From: Chitinophagales bacterium
GTDB taxonomy: Bacteria; Bacteroidota; Bacteroidia; Chitinophagales; Chitinophagaceae
Reading direction: 5' to 3'
Assembly: GCA_017303415.1 (NCBI GenBank)
Contig: JAFLBJ010000003.1
Location: 62,001 to 126,000, forward strand
DNA length: 64,000 nucleotides
How positions within the stretch are numbered: the first letter of the stretch is position 1; each line of letters starts with the position of its first letter. The notes beneath the pieces are model-generated. The model was not told where the DNA came from and did not search any database. It saw only the letters and a list, made by a program, of their open reading frames with translations. Below, piece after piece: positions 35,947 to 44,974 of the stretch. The translations under genes were made by a program, and so were the position numbers.

Positions 35947-38900
35947 ATGCGCCGGATTTCTGTCTATTTGGCCTTGTGTCTCCAATTCCTGGCCTTTACC
36001 TCCGTGTCCTTTTCCCAGCAAACCACTCGTACGGATATCCTGCTTCAGGCGTCCAGGGAACAAGCGGCTTCTGAAAAGAAGACGTCAGAGGAATTGGTAC
36101 GGTTGTCTCTTCAAAAGGGCTGGCCACTTACGTTGACTGGTCCCAACGGAAAATATGCCTTGCTGACCGGAGTAGACATGCTGGGGTATCCCATTTATAC
36201 CACCACCGATAATAATATTCGCGCCGCGGCTACCATTCGTACAAACGAATTGTGGAATGGAGGAAGTACCGGTTTAAATCTGAGTGGATCCGATGCCAGT
36301 GTAAAAGGGAAACTTGGAATTTGGGATGGGGGCCGTCTTCGGAATACGCATCAGGAATTGACTGGTCGCATTACCCAGCGTGATAACCCTGCTTCAACCA
36401 GCGACCATGCCACTCACGTAGCGGGAACCCTGATTGCAGGCGGTGTCAATCCGCTGGCAAAAGGAATGTCGTATGGCATGCAGGAACTGATCGCTTATGA
36501 TTTCAGCAGTCATATTTCCGAAATGCTTACAGAAGCTCCTAATCTGCTCGTATCAAACCACTCCTATGGCGCCATTGCTGGTTGGAGGTATAATGATGAT
36601 CAAAGCCGTTGGGAATTCTGGGGCCAATGGAACACCAATGAGGATTATAAATTCGGGTATTATTCATCCGAGACCCAGCTTTTTGATTCGATCGCCTACA
36701 ACGCTCCCTTTTACCTGATCGTTAAATCATCTGGAAATAATAGAAATGAAAATGGGCCTGCCGTTGGTGCCAACTACTGGCGCTATGATGCCAGCAATAC
36801 AATGATCAATGCAGGTACACGTCCGGCGGGTATCAGCAGTAACGATGGATACGACATCATTTCCACCTATGGTACGGCAAAAAATATTCTTACAGTTGGC
36901 GCAGTCAATCCCATTGAGAATGGGTATGGCCGTCCCGAAGATGTAGTCATGTCCTCCTTTAGCAGTTGGGGTCCTACCGATGATGGCCGTATCAAACCTG
37001 ATGTAATGGCCAACGGGGTCAACCTGGTATCTTCCATTGCTACGGCAGATAATGCCTATGCCAATTACAGTGGTACATCGATGTCCTCCCCCAATGCAGC
37101 TGGTTCTGTGTTGTTATTGCAGGAATATTACAAAAGATTACATCCGGCAAGTCCCTTTTTGCGGGCCTCTTCCCTGAAAGGATTGGTGATCCATACCGCC
37201 GATGAGGCGGGTCCCTCTGCCGGACCGGATTATCAAAATGGCTGGGGTCTGATGAATATGGAAAAAGCCGCCGCCGTATTGACCTCCAATAACACCAAGC
37301 AATTATTACAGGAGAATACGCTGAACAATGGCGCTACTTTCACCCTTCCCGTCATTGCTTCCGGTGAAGGCGTGTTAAAAGCTACATTATGCTGGACCGA
37401 CCCCAAGGGATCGGTGGAAACAGTAAATATTTTAAATAATACCACACCCAAACTGGTGCATGACCTTGATCTGCGGATCAAATCAGGTCCTACCACTTAT
37501 TTGCCCTGGATACTCGAACCCGCATCTCCTGCCTCCTCGGCTACAACGGGAGATAATTTCCGTGATAACGTTGAAAAAATTGAAGTGACCGGGGCTGTAC
37601 CTGGTCAGGCATATACCATTGAAGTAACCCATAAAGGCACGTTAGAAAGAAGCAGCCAGGTCTATTCACTTATCGTAAGTGGTGTGGGTGGTACGGCCTA
37701 CTGTGCTTCTGCCCCTTCCAGTACTTCAGGTGCGCGGATCGACTCTGTTTCATTTGGCAGCATGCAAAAATTAAATCCTGCGGGATGTACAGGCTATAAC
37801 AACTTTACCAATTCAACAGCGGCGATCGAATCCAACACCTCTGTTCCCTATTATGTAAAAGTATCCAGTTGTGATGCCACCAGTACGGGTAAGATCGTAA
37901 AAGCCTTTATTGATTTCAATAACGATGGCGACTTTACCGATGCCGGTGAAAACATAGCTACCAGCGGAGTGATCAATGGAAATGGTTTCTTCTCCGGCAA
38001 TGCGACTATTCCGGCTTTGACTTCGGGCAACTATACCATTATGCGTGTCATTGTTCAGGAAACCACGGATCCGGCCAATGTGAACCCCTGCGGTACCTAT
38101 GCCAATGGAGAGACACAGGATTTCAGAATTCTGGTCAATACCGCTTCGAAGGATGTTGGTGTAGCCGGTATTGAATCTCCCACCAGTGGCAACTGTGCCG
38201 ATGGTGTACAATATGTGTCGGTTAAACTTCAAAACTTTGGTCGTGTTGCACAATCTTCCATCCCCGTGGTGGTAACGATAAAAGAAGGATCAACCACCAT
38301 TGCCAACCTGAGCGCTACCTACCCGGCCAGTATTGCGGCCTATGGTAGTGTGGTATATACCATGCAAACGCCTTTTGTTGCTGAGGCGGGTAAGACCTAT
38401 ACCATCACCGGCACCACTTCGCTATCCGGTGACCAGAACAGTGGCAATAACCAAAAAGAATCAACTGTAACCATTGCTTCCGCAGGCGCAGGGCCGGCAG
38501 GTCAGGCAGAGATCTGTGGCACAAGCACCGTTTTCCTGAAGGTAACCAGCCCGGTAGCTACCGATGTTTATACCTGGTATAGCAGTGCGGGGGCGACTAC
38601 TCCGATCGCCACAGGGGCTAATACCAATTCAAGTGTGATCACAGGCAACTCCACCTATTATGTTTCCAAAAACGAACAAAGTAACCGGGTTGGCCCGGCC
38701 AATAAATCTGTATTCACCGATGGTGGTTACAATGCCTTTAGTGGAAACTTTGTCCGGTTTACCAATGATGTACCGGTGGTGATCAAAACAGCCCGGCTTT
38801 ATATCGGAAACCCCGGAAAGATCACTTTCATTGTAGCGGATATTTCCAATTTCAATGAAACAACGGGTTCGTATAGTTACCTGCCGCTGGCGAGTAAGAC

Positions 38901-39729
38901 GATCGATGTGTATGCCACCGATCCCACGCCGCAAGCGGGGGTACAAACCGGAAATGACCCTGCCGACCTGGGGGCTGTTTTCCAGCTCGATCTGCCCGTT
39001 ACTGAAACCGGCAGCCATGCGATCATTGTACAATGTTCGGATGGGGCTACCATCTTCCGCAATAATAATATCGTATCGAACCCCTATCCATACAGCATTC
39101 CGGGAGTATTCTCCATTACGGGGAACAGTGCTGTGCAGGCCGGAGATGCGAATTTCTACCAGAAATTCTATTATTTCTTCTATGATGTGAAGATCGATGC
39201 CGGGTCCTGCCCCAGTGCCCGGACCGCGGTAGTGGCTACCAACGGGACCGCCCCAACGATCACAGCCAATGGCAATGACCTGACCACAGCATCTCCTGCG
39301 GTAAGTTATCAGTGGTACCTGGGCAGCACCCCTATTCCCGGAGCAAATCTGGCCATTTATTCCGCCACACAGAGTGGGTTATATAAGGTACAGACCACCG
39401 ATGCTTTTGGTTGTCAGTTGTTCTCCAATGAGATCAACCTCACGGTAACATCCATTCCCGAATTGAATGCCGGGGAAATTGGCCTTCGTGCCTTGCCCAA
39501 CCCGAACAATGGCAGCTTTGTGGTGGAGTTTAAAATGGATAAAAAGTCCGATATGTCCATTAGCCTTCAAAATATGCTGGGCCAGGATGTTTACCGTCAA
39601 TTCTACCCTGATTTTATCGGCACCTTTAACCAGCAGCTCAATCCGGGCAAACTGGGGTCGGGTGTCTATTTATTAAGAGTGGACCATGGCGGGAAGGTCT
39701 ATTTGAAAAGGATCATAATTTCTGAATAA
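35947..39729 (+). CDS. T9SS-secreted S8 family protease with GEVED domain
   Basis: This 1260-aa secreted protein begins with a signal peptide (MRRISVYLALCLQFLAFTSV). The subtilase domain (about 120-440) has Asp127 in LGIWDGGR, His157 in DHATHVAGT, Asn264 in SSGNNRNE (oxyanion) and Ser378 in SGTSMSSPNAAG, so it is probably active. Then come a P-domain-like region, a GEVED-type beta-sandwich (KAFIDFNNDGDFTDAGENI, about 656-674), a CARDB-like module (SVKLQNFGRVAQSSIPVVVT), Ig-like parts (YQWYLGSTPIPGA) and a T9SS type A sorting domain at the end (LRALPNPNNGSFVVEF, GSGVYLLRV). It differs from the 1792-aa protease in module order, so the two are paralogous in the protease domain only. Confidence 0.91.
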   Translation: MRRISVYLALCLQFLAFTSVSFSQQTTRTDILLQASREQAASEKKTSEELVRLSLQKGWPLTLTGPNGKYALLTGVDMLGYPIYTTTDNNIRAAATIRTNELWNGGSTGLNLSGSDASVKGKLGIWDGGRLRNTHQELTGRITQRDNPASTSDHATHVAGTLIAGGVNPLAKGMSYGMQELIAYDFSSHISEMLTEAPNLLVSNHSYGAIAGWRYNDDQSRWEFWGQWNTNEDYKFGYYSSETQLFDSIAYNAPFYLIVKSSGNNRNENGPAVGANYWRYDASNTMINAGTRPAGISSNDGYDIISTYGTAKNILTVGAVNPIENGYGRPEDVVMSSFSSWGPTDDGRIKPDVMANGVNLVSSIATADNAYANYSGTSMSSPNAAGSVLLLQEYYKRLHPASPFLRASSLKGLVIHTADEAGPSAGPDYQNGWGLMNMEKAAAVLTSNNTKQLLQENTLNNGATFTLPVIASGEGVLKATLCWTDPKGSVETVNILNNTTPKLVHDLDLRIKSGPTTYLPWILEPASPASSATTGDNFRDNVEKIEVTGAVPGQAYTIEVTHKGTLERSSQVYSLIVSGVGGTAYCASAPSSTSGARIDSVSFGSMQKLNPAGCTGYNNFTNSTAAIESNTSVPYYVKVSSCDATSTGKIVKAFIDFNNDGDFTDAGENIATSGVINGNGFFSGNATIPALTSGNYTIMRVIVQETTDPANVNPCGTYANGETQDFRILVNTASKDVGVAGIESPTSGNCADGVQYVSVKLQNFGRVAQSSIPVVVTIKEGSTTIANLSATYPASIAAYGSVVYTMQTPFVAEAGKTYTITGTTSLSGDQNSGNNQKESTVTIASAGAGPAGQAEICGTSTVFLKVTSPVATDVYTWYSSAGATTPIATGANTNSSVITGNSTYYVSKNEQSNRVGPANKSVFTDGGYNAFSGNFVRFTNDVPVVIKTARLYIGNPGKITFIVADISNFNETTGSYSYLPLASKTIDVYATDPTPQAGVQTGNDPADLGAVFQLDLPVTETGSHAIIVQCSDGATIFRNNNIVSNPYPYSIPGVFSITGNSAVQAGDANFYQKFYYFFYDVKIDAGSCPSARTAVVATNGTAPTITANGNDLTTASPAVSYQWYLGSTPIPGANLAIYSATQSGLYKVQTTDAFGCQLFSNEINLTVTSIPELNAGEIGLRALPNPNNGSFVVEFKMDKKSDMSISLQNMLGQDVYRQFYPDFIGTFNQQLNPGKLGSGVYLLRVDHGGKVYLKRIIISE

Positions 39730-39761
39730 GCTATTAGCTGTTAGCTATAAGCTAACAGCTT
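39728..39761. repeat. AGCTATT/AGCTGTT heptad palindrome
   Basis: The sequence reads agctatt, agctgtt, agctata, agctaac, agct, and its core (39736-39746 against 39750-39760) is a perfect stem. It starts in the stop codon of the 1260-aa protease gene, is followed by a short T run (tgtttaaaa), and probably acts as its terminator. The same words recur inside the nuo operon. Confidence 0.8.
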
Positions 39762-39854
39762 GTTTAAAAATATTTGGAAGTTTAAATAATTTATCTATTT
39801 TCAAGTGTTCGATTGCTTGCTACAAATGAAGGCGGTGCTTCGGTGCCGCTTTTT

Positions 39855-39862
39855 TATTTTTG
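39855..39862 (+). promoter_or_regulatory. Candidate -7 box TATTTTTG upstream of the FNR-like gene
   Basis: TATTTTTG matches TAnnTTTG, but lies only 4 bp before the ATG at 39867. If used, the transcript would start at or inside the start codon, so the mRNA would be leaderless. An upstream promoter or a different start cannot be excluded. Confidence 0.35.
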
Positions 39863-39866
39863 TATT

Positions 39867-40586
39867 ATGGCATTACTACCCTGGCAAAAAGGCATTATCA
39901 CCCGTATAGAGGAAGAAACAGAAAGCACCCGGCGGTTTTGGATCACTGTCCCGGAATTAGACTCTTTTTCCTTCAAGCCTGGTCAATTTGTGACCCTCGA
40001 CCTCCCCATTCATGAAAAGCCAAACAAGCGTTGGCGGAGTTATTCCATTGCCAGCTGGCCCGATTGCAGCAATACCTTTGAATTGGTAATAGTAAAACTC
40101 GAAGGCGGAGCGGGCTCCAGTTGGATATTTGAACAAGGTCAGGTAGGCCAGGAGGTGGTATTCCGGGGACCGCAAGGCGTGTTTGTCTTACCTGAAACCA
40201 TTGAAACTGACCTGGTATTTATATGTACAGGTACAGGTATTGCCCCTTTCCGGAGTATGGTTCACCACATATTTAATCAGCATATACCCCATCGTAAATT
40301 ATACCTCGTCTTTGGAACACGCAAGCGCGCGGACCTGCTCTATTTTGATGAATTGAATGCGCTCCAAAAGGCCCATCCCAGTTTTGAGTACCATCCTGTG
40401 TTGAGCCGCGAGGATTGGGAGGGGCATACCGGTTATGTACACACGGTTTATGAACAAATCTGTGCAGATCGTCAACCCACTGGTTTCTTTCTTTGTGGCT
40501 GGCGGAATATGATCGATGAGGCCAAAAAGCGAATTACCGAGATGGGATACGACCGAAAAGCCATTCACCAGGAGCTGTATGGATAA
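39867..40586 (+). CDS. Ferredoxin-NADP(+) reductase-like flavoprotein
   Basis: This 239-aa protein has the two-domain FNR fold without a fused ferredoxin. The FAD domain includes PGQFVTLDLP and the FAD-binding RSYSIASWP (about residues 55-63). The NAD(P)-binding domain has CTGTGIAPFRSMV (about 115-127) and the C-terminal CGWRNMIDEAKKRI. Proteins of this shape transfer electrons between NAD(P)H and ferredoxin or flavodoxin. It lies 128 bp upstream of nuoA on the same strand, next to a complex I that lacks its NADH module, so a role in supplying or exchanging electrons with complex I is a testable inference. The longer ATG at 39813 has no supporting homology. Confidence 0.85.
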   Translation: MALLPWQKGIITRIEEETESTRRFWITVPELDSFSFKPGQFVTLDLPIHEKPNKRWRSYSIASWPDCSNTFELVIVKLEGGAGSSWIFEQGQVGQEVVFRGPQGVFVLPETIETDLVFICTGTGIAPFRSMVHHIFNQHIPHRKLYLVFGTRKRADLLYFDELNALQKAHPSFEYHPVLSREDWEGHTGYVHTVYEQICADRQPTGFFLCGWRNMIDEAKKRITEMGYDRKAIHQELYG

Positions 40587-40688
40587 CGACCCTTCCCTGT
40601 AGCCATCATTGAATCAATTCGTTCTGCCCCTGATTTTTTACATCTTTCACGCTGACATCTCTCATATTGTGTTTTAACCCATAGTTCC

Positions 40689-40696
40689 TATATTCG
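40689..40696 (+). promoter_or_regulatory. Candidate nuo operon promoter (-33 TTG, -7 TATATTCG)
   Basis: TATATTCG is one mismatch from TAnnTTTG and is located 18 bp before the nuoA ATG. A TTG at 40667-40669 lies 19 bp upstream of it, the spacing usual for Bacteroidota -33/-7 pairs. This is the best-formed promoter candidate of the region, but it is only a sequence match. Confidence 0.4.
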
Positions 40697-40714
40697 TGGG
40701 AAACCAAGTTGATT

Positions 40715-41065
40715 ATGGGTGCAGGATCACTCATCGCCTTAATGATTGCCGCCATTGGTTTTTCCGGTGCGGCGATCCTGATTTCAAAATTCGTACTGAA
40801 GGCAACAACCAACCCTCAAAAAGCCGAGCCTTACGAATGCGGAATACCTACGCAGGGCCCCAGCTGGGTACAATTCAATGTGGGCTACTACTTATTCGCC
40901 CTTATCTTCCTCATTTTTGATGTTGAACTGATTTTTTTGTTTCCCTGGGCCGTCGTGGTAAAACAAGTTGGCTGGGTAGCATTCATTGAAATATTGATAT
41001 TCTTTTTTATTCTCTTTATGGGGTTATTATATGCCCATAAGAAAGGATCATTGAAATGGAAATAA
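40715..41065 (+). CDS. nuoA: Complex I subunit NuoA
   Basis: NuoA is a small membrane subunit at the junction of the proton-pumping arm and the Q-binding peripheral arm. The 116-aa protein from ATG 40715 has three helices (ALMIAAIGFSGAAILISKF; GYYLFALIFLIFDVELIFLF; AFIEILIFFFILFMGLLYA) and the conserved loop PYECGIPTQGP with the Cys before helix 2, plus the acidic FDVELIF. A TTG two codons upstream (40709) could serve as an alternative start; the frame closes upstream at 40682. Its 3' end overlaps nuoB by 10 bp. Confidence 0.93.
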   Translation: MGAGSLIALMIAAIGFSGAAILISKFVLKATTNPQKAEPYECGIPTQGPSWVQFNVGYYLFALIFLIFDVELIFLFPWAVVVKQVGWVAFIEILIFFFILFMGLLYAHKKGSLKWK

Positions 41066-41607
41066 AACCAACGAATACAACAGAACCATTTCCCGGTATC
41101 GTACACCAAACCGCCGGAGGCGGTATTGTGGTCAGTAAAATGGATCAGGTGATCAACTGGGCCCGTAGCAACAGCCTTTGGCCACTTGTATTTGGTACGA
41201 GTTGCTGCGCCATTGAAATGATGAGTGCCGCTTCCGCGAAATATGACTGGTCGCGATTCGGATTTGAAGTGGCCCGGGCCACTCCCCGTCAGGCCGATGT
41301 GATCATTATTGCCGGGACCATCGTCAACAAGATGGCACCCGTTCTCAAACGCTTATATGACCAAATGGCCGATCCCAAATTTGTGATCGCCATGGGCGCC
41401 TGTGCCACCAGCGGAGGGCCCTTTTTCTATAATACATATTCGGTGATCAAAGGTGCAGACCATGTGATACCTGTAGATGTTTATATCGCCGGATGCCCCC
41501 CACGACCCGAAGCCCTGATCCATTCGCTGATCACTTTACAGGAAAAGATCAAAGGCGGAATGACAAGGGAACAGATTCGGGAAGAGATGAAAGAGACGGG
41601 GGCGTGA
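41056..41607 (+). CDS. nuoB: Complex I subunit NuoB
   Basis: NuoB carries the N2 [4Fe-4S] cluster that passes electrons to quinone. The 183-aa protein contains the four ligand cysteines: the adjacent pair in GTSCCAIEMM (about 54-55), one in MGACATSGGPF (about 116) and one in GCPPRPEALI (about 146). It starts inside nuoA (10-bp overlap), so translation is probably coupled. The last codon and stop (gcg tga) lie in a GTGAGGC heptad palindrome that separates it from nuoC by about 100 bp, unusual inside a nuo operon. Confidence 0.97.
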   Translation: MEIKPTNTTEPFPGIVHQTAGGGIVVSKMDQVINWARSNSLWPLVFGTSCCAIEMMSAASAKYDWSRFGFEVARATPRQADVIIIAGTIVNKMAPVLKRLYDQMADPKFVIAMGACATSGGPFFYNTYSVIKGADHVIPVDVYIAGCPPRPEALIHSLITLQEKIKGGMTREQIREEMKETGA

Positions 41608-41678
41608 GAGGCGTGAGGCGTGAAGCGTGAGGCGTTAGGCGTGAGACTCAACTGACGACTCACGATTCACGACTCACG
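41602..41678. repeat. GTGAGGC heptad palindrome between nuoB and nuoC
   Basis: The left arm reads gcgtgag, aggcgtg, gcgtgaa, gcgtgag, gcgttag, gcgtgag. The right arm reads gactcac, gattcac, gactcac. The arms pair around a short loop (actcaactgac). It overlaps the nuoB stop codon. The position inside an operon suggests attenuation or mRNA processing rather than full termination. Confidence 0.8.
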
Positions 41679-41709
41679 AAAAAATTAAATAAAAGACATT
41701 AAAGAACCT

Positions 41710-42168
41710 ATGCTTCCAGAAGAACTCAAATCCTCCCTCACCACCCTCTCCCCTTCTGTAACTTTTGAAGAAGGAGGCGAGTGGTTGAATGTGGTGGTGG
41801 AGAATGGTGATTGGGCCAGATTGGCTCCGTTATTAAAAAATACGCCGGAGCTGGGTTTGGATTATTTGTTTTGCCTGACCTGTGTAGATTGGAAGACCCA
41901 TTTAACCATGGTTTATCATTTAAGCTCTACCACGCACCGGCATTCGATCGTGGTGAAAATAAAGCTGGACAGAAATAACCCTGAAACAGAGACTGTATGC
42001 CAGATCTGGCGTACCGCTGAGTTTCACGAAAGAGAGGTATATGAAATGTTTGGGGTGAATTTTCGCAACCACCCTGATCTTCGCCTCCTGATATTGCCCG
42101 AAGGTTGGGAGGGAAAGAACCCAATGCGTAAGGATTTTGAAGATCCGGTGAATATGATCAAACTCTGA
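41710..42168 (+). CDS. nuoC: Complex I subunit NuoC (30 kDa)
   Basis: NuoC is a peripheral-arm subunit that binds NuoD. The 152-aa protein has the family core DWKTHLTMVYHLSSTTH and the signature AEFHEREVYEMFGVNF followed by LPEGWEGKNPMRKDF. NuoC and NuoD are separate here, not fused as in some bacteria. A small AGC-type palindrome follows before nuoD. Confidence 0.94.
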   Translation: MLPEELKSSLTTLSPSVTFEEGGEWLNVVVENGDWARLAPLLKNTPELGLDYLFCLTCVDWKTHLTMVYHLSSTTHRHSIVVKIKLDRNNPETETVCQIWRTAEFHEREVYEMFGVNFRNHPDLRLLILPEGWEGKNPMRKDFEDPVNMIKL

Positions 42169-42171
42169 TGA

Positions 42172-42205
42172 AAGCTATTAGCTGTTTGCTCTTTGCCAAT
42201 AGCTA
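42172..42205. repeat. AGCTATTAGC-type hairpin between nuoC and nuoD
   Basis: The arms agctattagc (from 42173) and gccaatagct (to 42204) pair with one mismatch around a loop. They use the same words as the repeats at 39728, 43381, 45081 and 51226. It lies within the nuo operon, about 20 bp before the nuoD start. Confidence 0.65.
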
Positions 42206-42223
42206 CTTGTAATATGAAAAAGG

Positions 42224-43357
42224 ATGTACACTGAAAAGACCATACAAAACGCCCCTGGTGATCTCGAAGGCAACAACCTCGTGATCAATATGGGCCCCCA
42301 ACACCCGGCCACCCACGGCGTATTGCGCCTGGTGATTCATGTGAATGGGGAAACAATTCAAAAAGTAGAGCCACACCTGGGGTATATCCATCGTTCCATT
42401 GAAAAAATGAGCGAAAGCCTGACCTACCGGCAATTCATCTATGTGACCAGCCGGATGGACTATCTCTCCTCTCATATAAATAACCATGCCTGTGCCCTGG
42501 CAGTAGAAAAAGGGCTACAGATCGAAGTGCCTGCCCGGGCTCAATATATCCGGGTGATCATGGATGAACTGACCCGCATAGCCTCCCACGTTCTTTGGTG
42601 GGGAGCCATGGCCATGGATGTGGGTGCCTTAACCCCCTTCTTCCTGGCCTTCCGGGAAAGAGAAATGATCAATGATATCATGGAAGAGACCTGTGGCGCC
42701 CGGTTGACCATGAACTATATGGTGCCCGGCGGCGTGATGTATGATATCCATCCCAATTTTCAACAGAAGGTAAAAGAATTCCTGAAGCATTTCTATTCCC
42801 GAATTGACGAATATGACCAACTGGTCACGGGTAATGTCATCTTCCAGAACCGGATGAAAGGAATCGGGTATATCTCTAAAGAAGATGCCATCTCTTACGG
42901 CTGCTCAGGCCCTACTGCCCGTGGCAGTGGCGTTTCCTGTGATATCCGCAAGCTTTATCCGTATGAAATATATGATAAGGTGGATTTCAAAGAGGAGATC
43001 GAAACAGCCGGCGACAGCTTTGCCCGTTATCTGGTTCGTCTCCGCGAATTGCGCCAGTCTATGTCCATTGTAGAGCAATTGATCGATCAGATACCCGAAG
43101 GAGATTTTCAGGCCAAAACCAAAGCCGTATTGAAACTTCCCAAAGGGGAATTCTATACACGTGTGGAAACAGCCCGTGGTGAATTGGGTGTATATATTGT
43201 GAGTGAGGGCGGAACCACTCCTTACCGGATCAAGTACCGCTCACCTGGTTATTCCAATCTTTCTGCACTTGACCATATGGCCAGAGGTGCAAAGATCGGC
43301 GACCTGGTAGCGATGATGGGAACCCTGGATCTGGTAATACCGGATATAGATCGTTGA
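42224..43357 (+). CDS. nuoD: Complex I subunit NuoD (49 kDa)
   Basis: NuoD forms most of the quinone-binding pocket with NuoB and descends from the large subunit of [NiFe] hydrogenases. The 377-aa protein has INMGPQHPATHGVLR near the N-terminus (quinone-contact His), HLGYIHRSIEKMSE, MDYLSSHINNHA and VGALTPFFLAFREREMI, ending IGDLVAMMGTLDLVIPDIDR, the usual conserved C-terminus. The nearby ATG at about 42215 opens only a very short frame. In 14-subunit operons nuoE, F and G follow; here nuoH follows after 58 bp that contain an AGC-type hairpin. Confidence 0.97.
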   Translation: MYTEKTIQNAPGDLEGNNLVINMGPQHPATHGVLRLVIHVNGETIQKVEPHLGYIHRSIEKMSESLTYRQFIYVTSRMDYLSSHINNHACALAVEKGLQIEVPARAQYIRVIMDELTRIASHVLWWGAMAMDVGALTPFFLAFREREMINDIMEETCGARLTMNYMVPGGVMYDIHPNFQQKVKEFLKHFYSRIDEYDQLVTGNVIFQNRMKGIGYISKEDAISYGCSGPTARGSGVSCDIRKLYPYEIYDKVDFKEEIETAGDSFARYLVRLRELRQSMSIVEQLIDQIPEGDFQAKTKAVLKLPKGEFYTRVETARGELGVYIVSEGGTTPYRIKYRSPGYSNLSALDHMARGAKIGDLVAMMGTLDLVIPDIDR

Positions 43358-43380
43358 TACAACGAGGAATTGTTTACTGG

Positions 43381-43413
43381 AAGCTAAAGGCCAATAGCAA
43401 TTAGCTTTTAGCT
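43381..43413. repeat. AGC-type hairpin between nuoD and nuoH
   Basis: The sequence has aagctaaagg at the left and ttagcttttagctt at the right, forming an imperfect stem from the same word family as the other nuo gaps. It sits exactly where nuoEFG would be in a 14-subunit operon. Confidence 0.6.
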
Positions 43414-43415
43414 TA

Positions 43416-44504
43416 ATGAAAAATAAAATGCCAACATTAGAAAGCATATCCCAGAACGTACACGACTGGCTCTATCTCCAGTTTCATCCCACATTGGCTT
43501 TGATCATTGAGTTTGCGATCATCGGGGTATTGATCATTGCCCTTTTTTCCATGTTGGGTTTGGTATTGATCATGATGGAAAGAAAAGTATCTGCCTGGAT
43601 GCAACTGCGCCTTGGTCCAAACCGTGTTGGCCCAAAAGGGATGTTCCAAACCGTGGCCGATACCCTCAAACTGATTGTCAAGGAAGGTATGACCCCGGCC
43701 AGTGTCGATAAATTACTCTTTAACCTGGCTCCTTTTATCGTTATGATCGTGGCCATGGTGATCATGGCGCCACTGGCCTTCTCCAAAGGTTTTCAGATCT
43801 GGGATATCAATATAGGTATCTTCTTTATTACGGCCGTATCCTCGCTTTCTGTGATCGGTATTCTGATGGCCGGCTGGTCAAGTAATAATAAATATTCGCT
43901 CCTGGGTGCCATGCGCAGCGGCGCACAGATCGTGAGTTATGAATTATCTGCCGGTTTCGCCATCCTCGTGATCGTGATCCTGACCGGCGACCTGCGTATA
44001 ACAGAGATCGTGAATGCACAGGCCAACGGATGGTGGATCTTTAAAGGACATATACCTGTATGGATCGCCTTTGTGATCTTTATGATCGCAGTGACTGCGG
44101 AAACCAACCGGGCACCTTTTGACCTCGCTGAAGCAGAATCTGAATTGACCGGTGGTTTTCACACCGAATACTCCGGGATGAAATTCGCACTCTTCTTCCT
44201 GGCTGAATATGTAAACATATTTGTGGTTTGCGCCGTTGGAGCTACCATCTTCCTGGGTGGTTGGATGCCGCTTCATTTTGGCACCAACACCACTTTCAAT
44301 ATGGTCATGGATTATATACCGGGGATTGTATGGTTCTTTGGCAAGACCTTCTTCCTCATTTTTGTGATCATGTGGTTTCGCTGGACCTTCCCCCGTTTGC
44401 GGATCGACCAGTTACTGAACCTGGAATGGAAATACCTGCTGCCGATCAGCATGTTCAACCTGCTCTTAGTCACCCTAATCTCAATCCTGCAATGGCATTT
44501 TTAA
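43416..44504 (+). CDS. nuoH: Complex I subunit NuoH
   Basis: NuoH is the membrane subunit that links the quinone pocket to the proton pumps. The 362-aa protein has eight helices and the family motifs MERKVSAWMQLRLGPNRVGP (cytoplasmic loop 1) and ETNRAPFDLAEAESELTGGF (loop 3). A second ATG at 43428 is as good a start as 43416 and is better spaced from the preceding repeat. The 3' end overlaps nuoI by 13 bp. Confidence 0.96.
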   Translation: MKNKMPTLESISQNVHDWLYLQFHPTLALIIEFAIIGVLIIALFSMLGLVLIMMERKVSAWMQLRLGPNRVGPKGMFQTVADTLKLIVKEGMTPASVDKLLFNLAPFIVMIVAMVIMAPLAFSKGFQIWDINIGIFFITAVSSLSVIGILMAGWSSNNKYSLLGAMRSGAQIVSYELSAGFAILVIVILTGDLRITEIVNAQANGWWIFKGHIPVWIAFVIFMIAVTAETNRAPFDLAEAESELTGGFHTEYSGMKFALFFLAEYVNIFVVCAVGATIFLGGWMPLHFGTNTTFNMVMDYIPGIVWFFGKTFFLIFVIMWFRWTFPRLRIDQLLNLEWKYLLPISMFNLLLVTLISILQWHF

Positions 44505-44974
44505 TAAAATATATTAAAGAAGTAGCATCCGCCGTTGGCTCTCTCTGGGCGGGCATGAGGCTGACCGGGAAATATGCCCTGCGGCATGGGAAGGAAAAAC
44601 TGACCCAACAATACCCCGACAACCGGGTGGAACTTGTATTACCCGAACGATTCCGGGGAGAAGTGGTCATGACACACGATACCAACAACGAACACGCCTG
44701 TACCGGTTGTACCGCCTGTGAACTGGCTTGTCCCAATGGCACCATCAAGATCATTACCAAATTCGATATAAGCCCAGAAGGAAAAAAGAAAAAGGCACTC
44801 GACACCTTTATCTACCACCTCGAGCTTTGTACCATGTGTAATCTCTGCATCGAAGCCTGCCCGACCAATGCGATCAAGATGGCCCAAACTTTTGAACACA
44901 GTGTATTTGACAGAAATAAACTGACCAAGAAATTAAACCTGCCCGGATCGAAGATCAGGGAGGGAGTGGAGTGA
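44492..44974 (+). CDS. nuoI: Complex I subunit NuoI (two [4Fe-4S] clusters)
   Basis: NuoI carries clusters N6a and N6b in the peripheral arm. The ATG at 44492 gives 160 aa. Two ferredoxin motifs are intact: CTGCTACELACP (about residues 70-81) and CTMCNLCIEACP (about 111-122). The start overlaps nuoH by 13 bp; a longer frame reaching back inside nuoH is an overlap artefact. The stop codon lies at the edge of a GTGA heptad repeat. Confidence 0.95.
   Translation: MAFLIKYIKEVASAVGSLWAGMRLTGKYALRHGKEKLTQQYPDNRVELVLPERFRGEVVMTHDTNNEHACTGCTACELACPNGTIKIITKFDISPEGKKKKALDTFIYHLELCTMCNLCIEACPTNAIKMAQTFEHSVFDRNKLTKKLNLPGSKIREGVE

Noticed and set aside
44228..44491. N-terminal extension of nuoI inside nuoH
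   Set aside because: NuoH is fully coded there. NuoI homologues start near the ATG at 44492.
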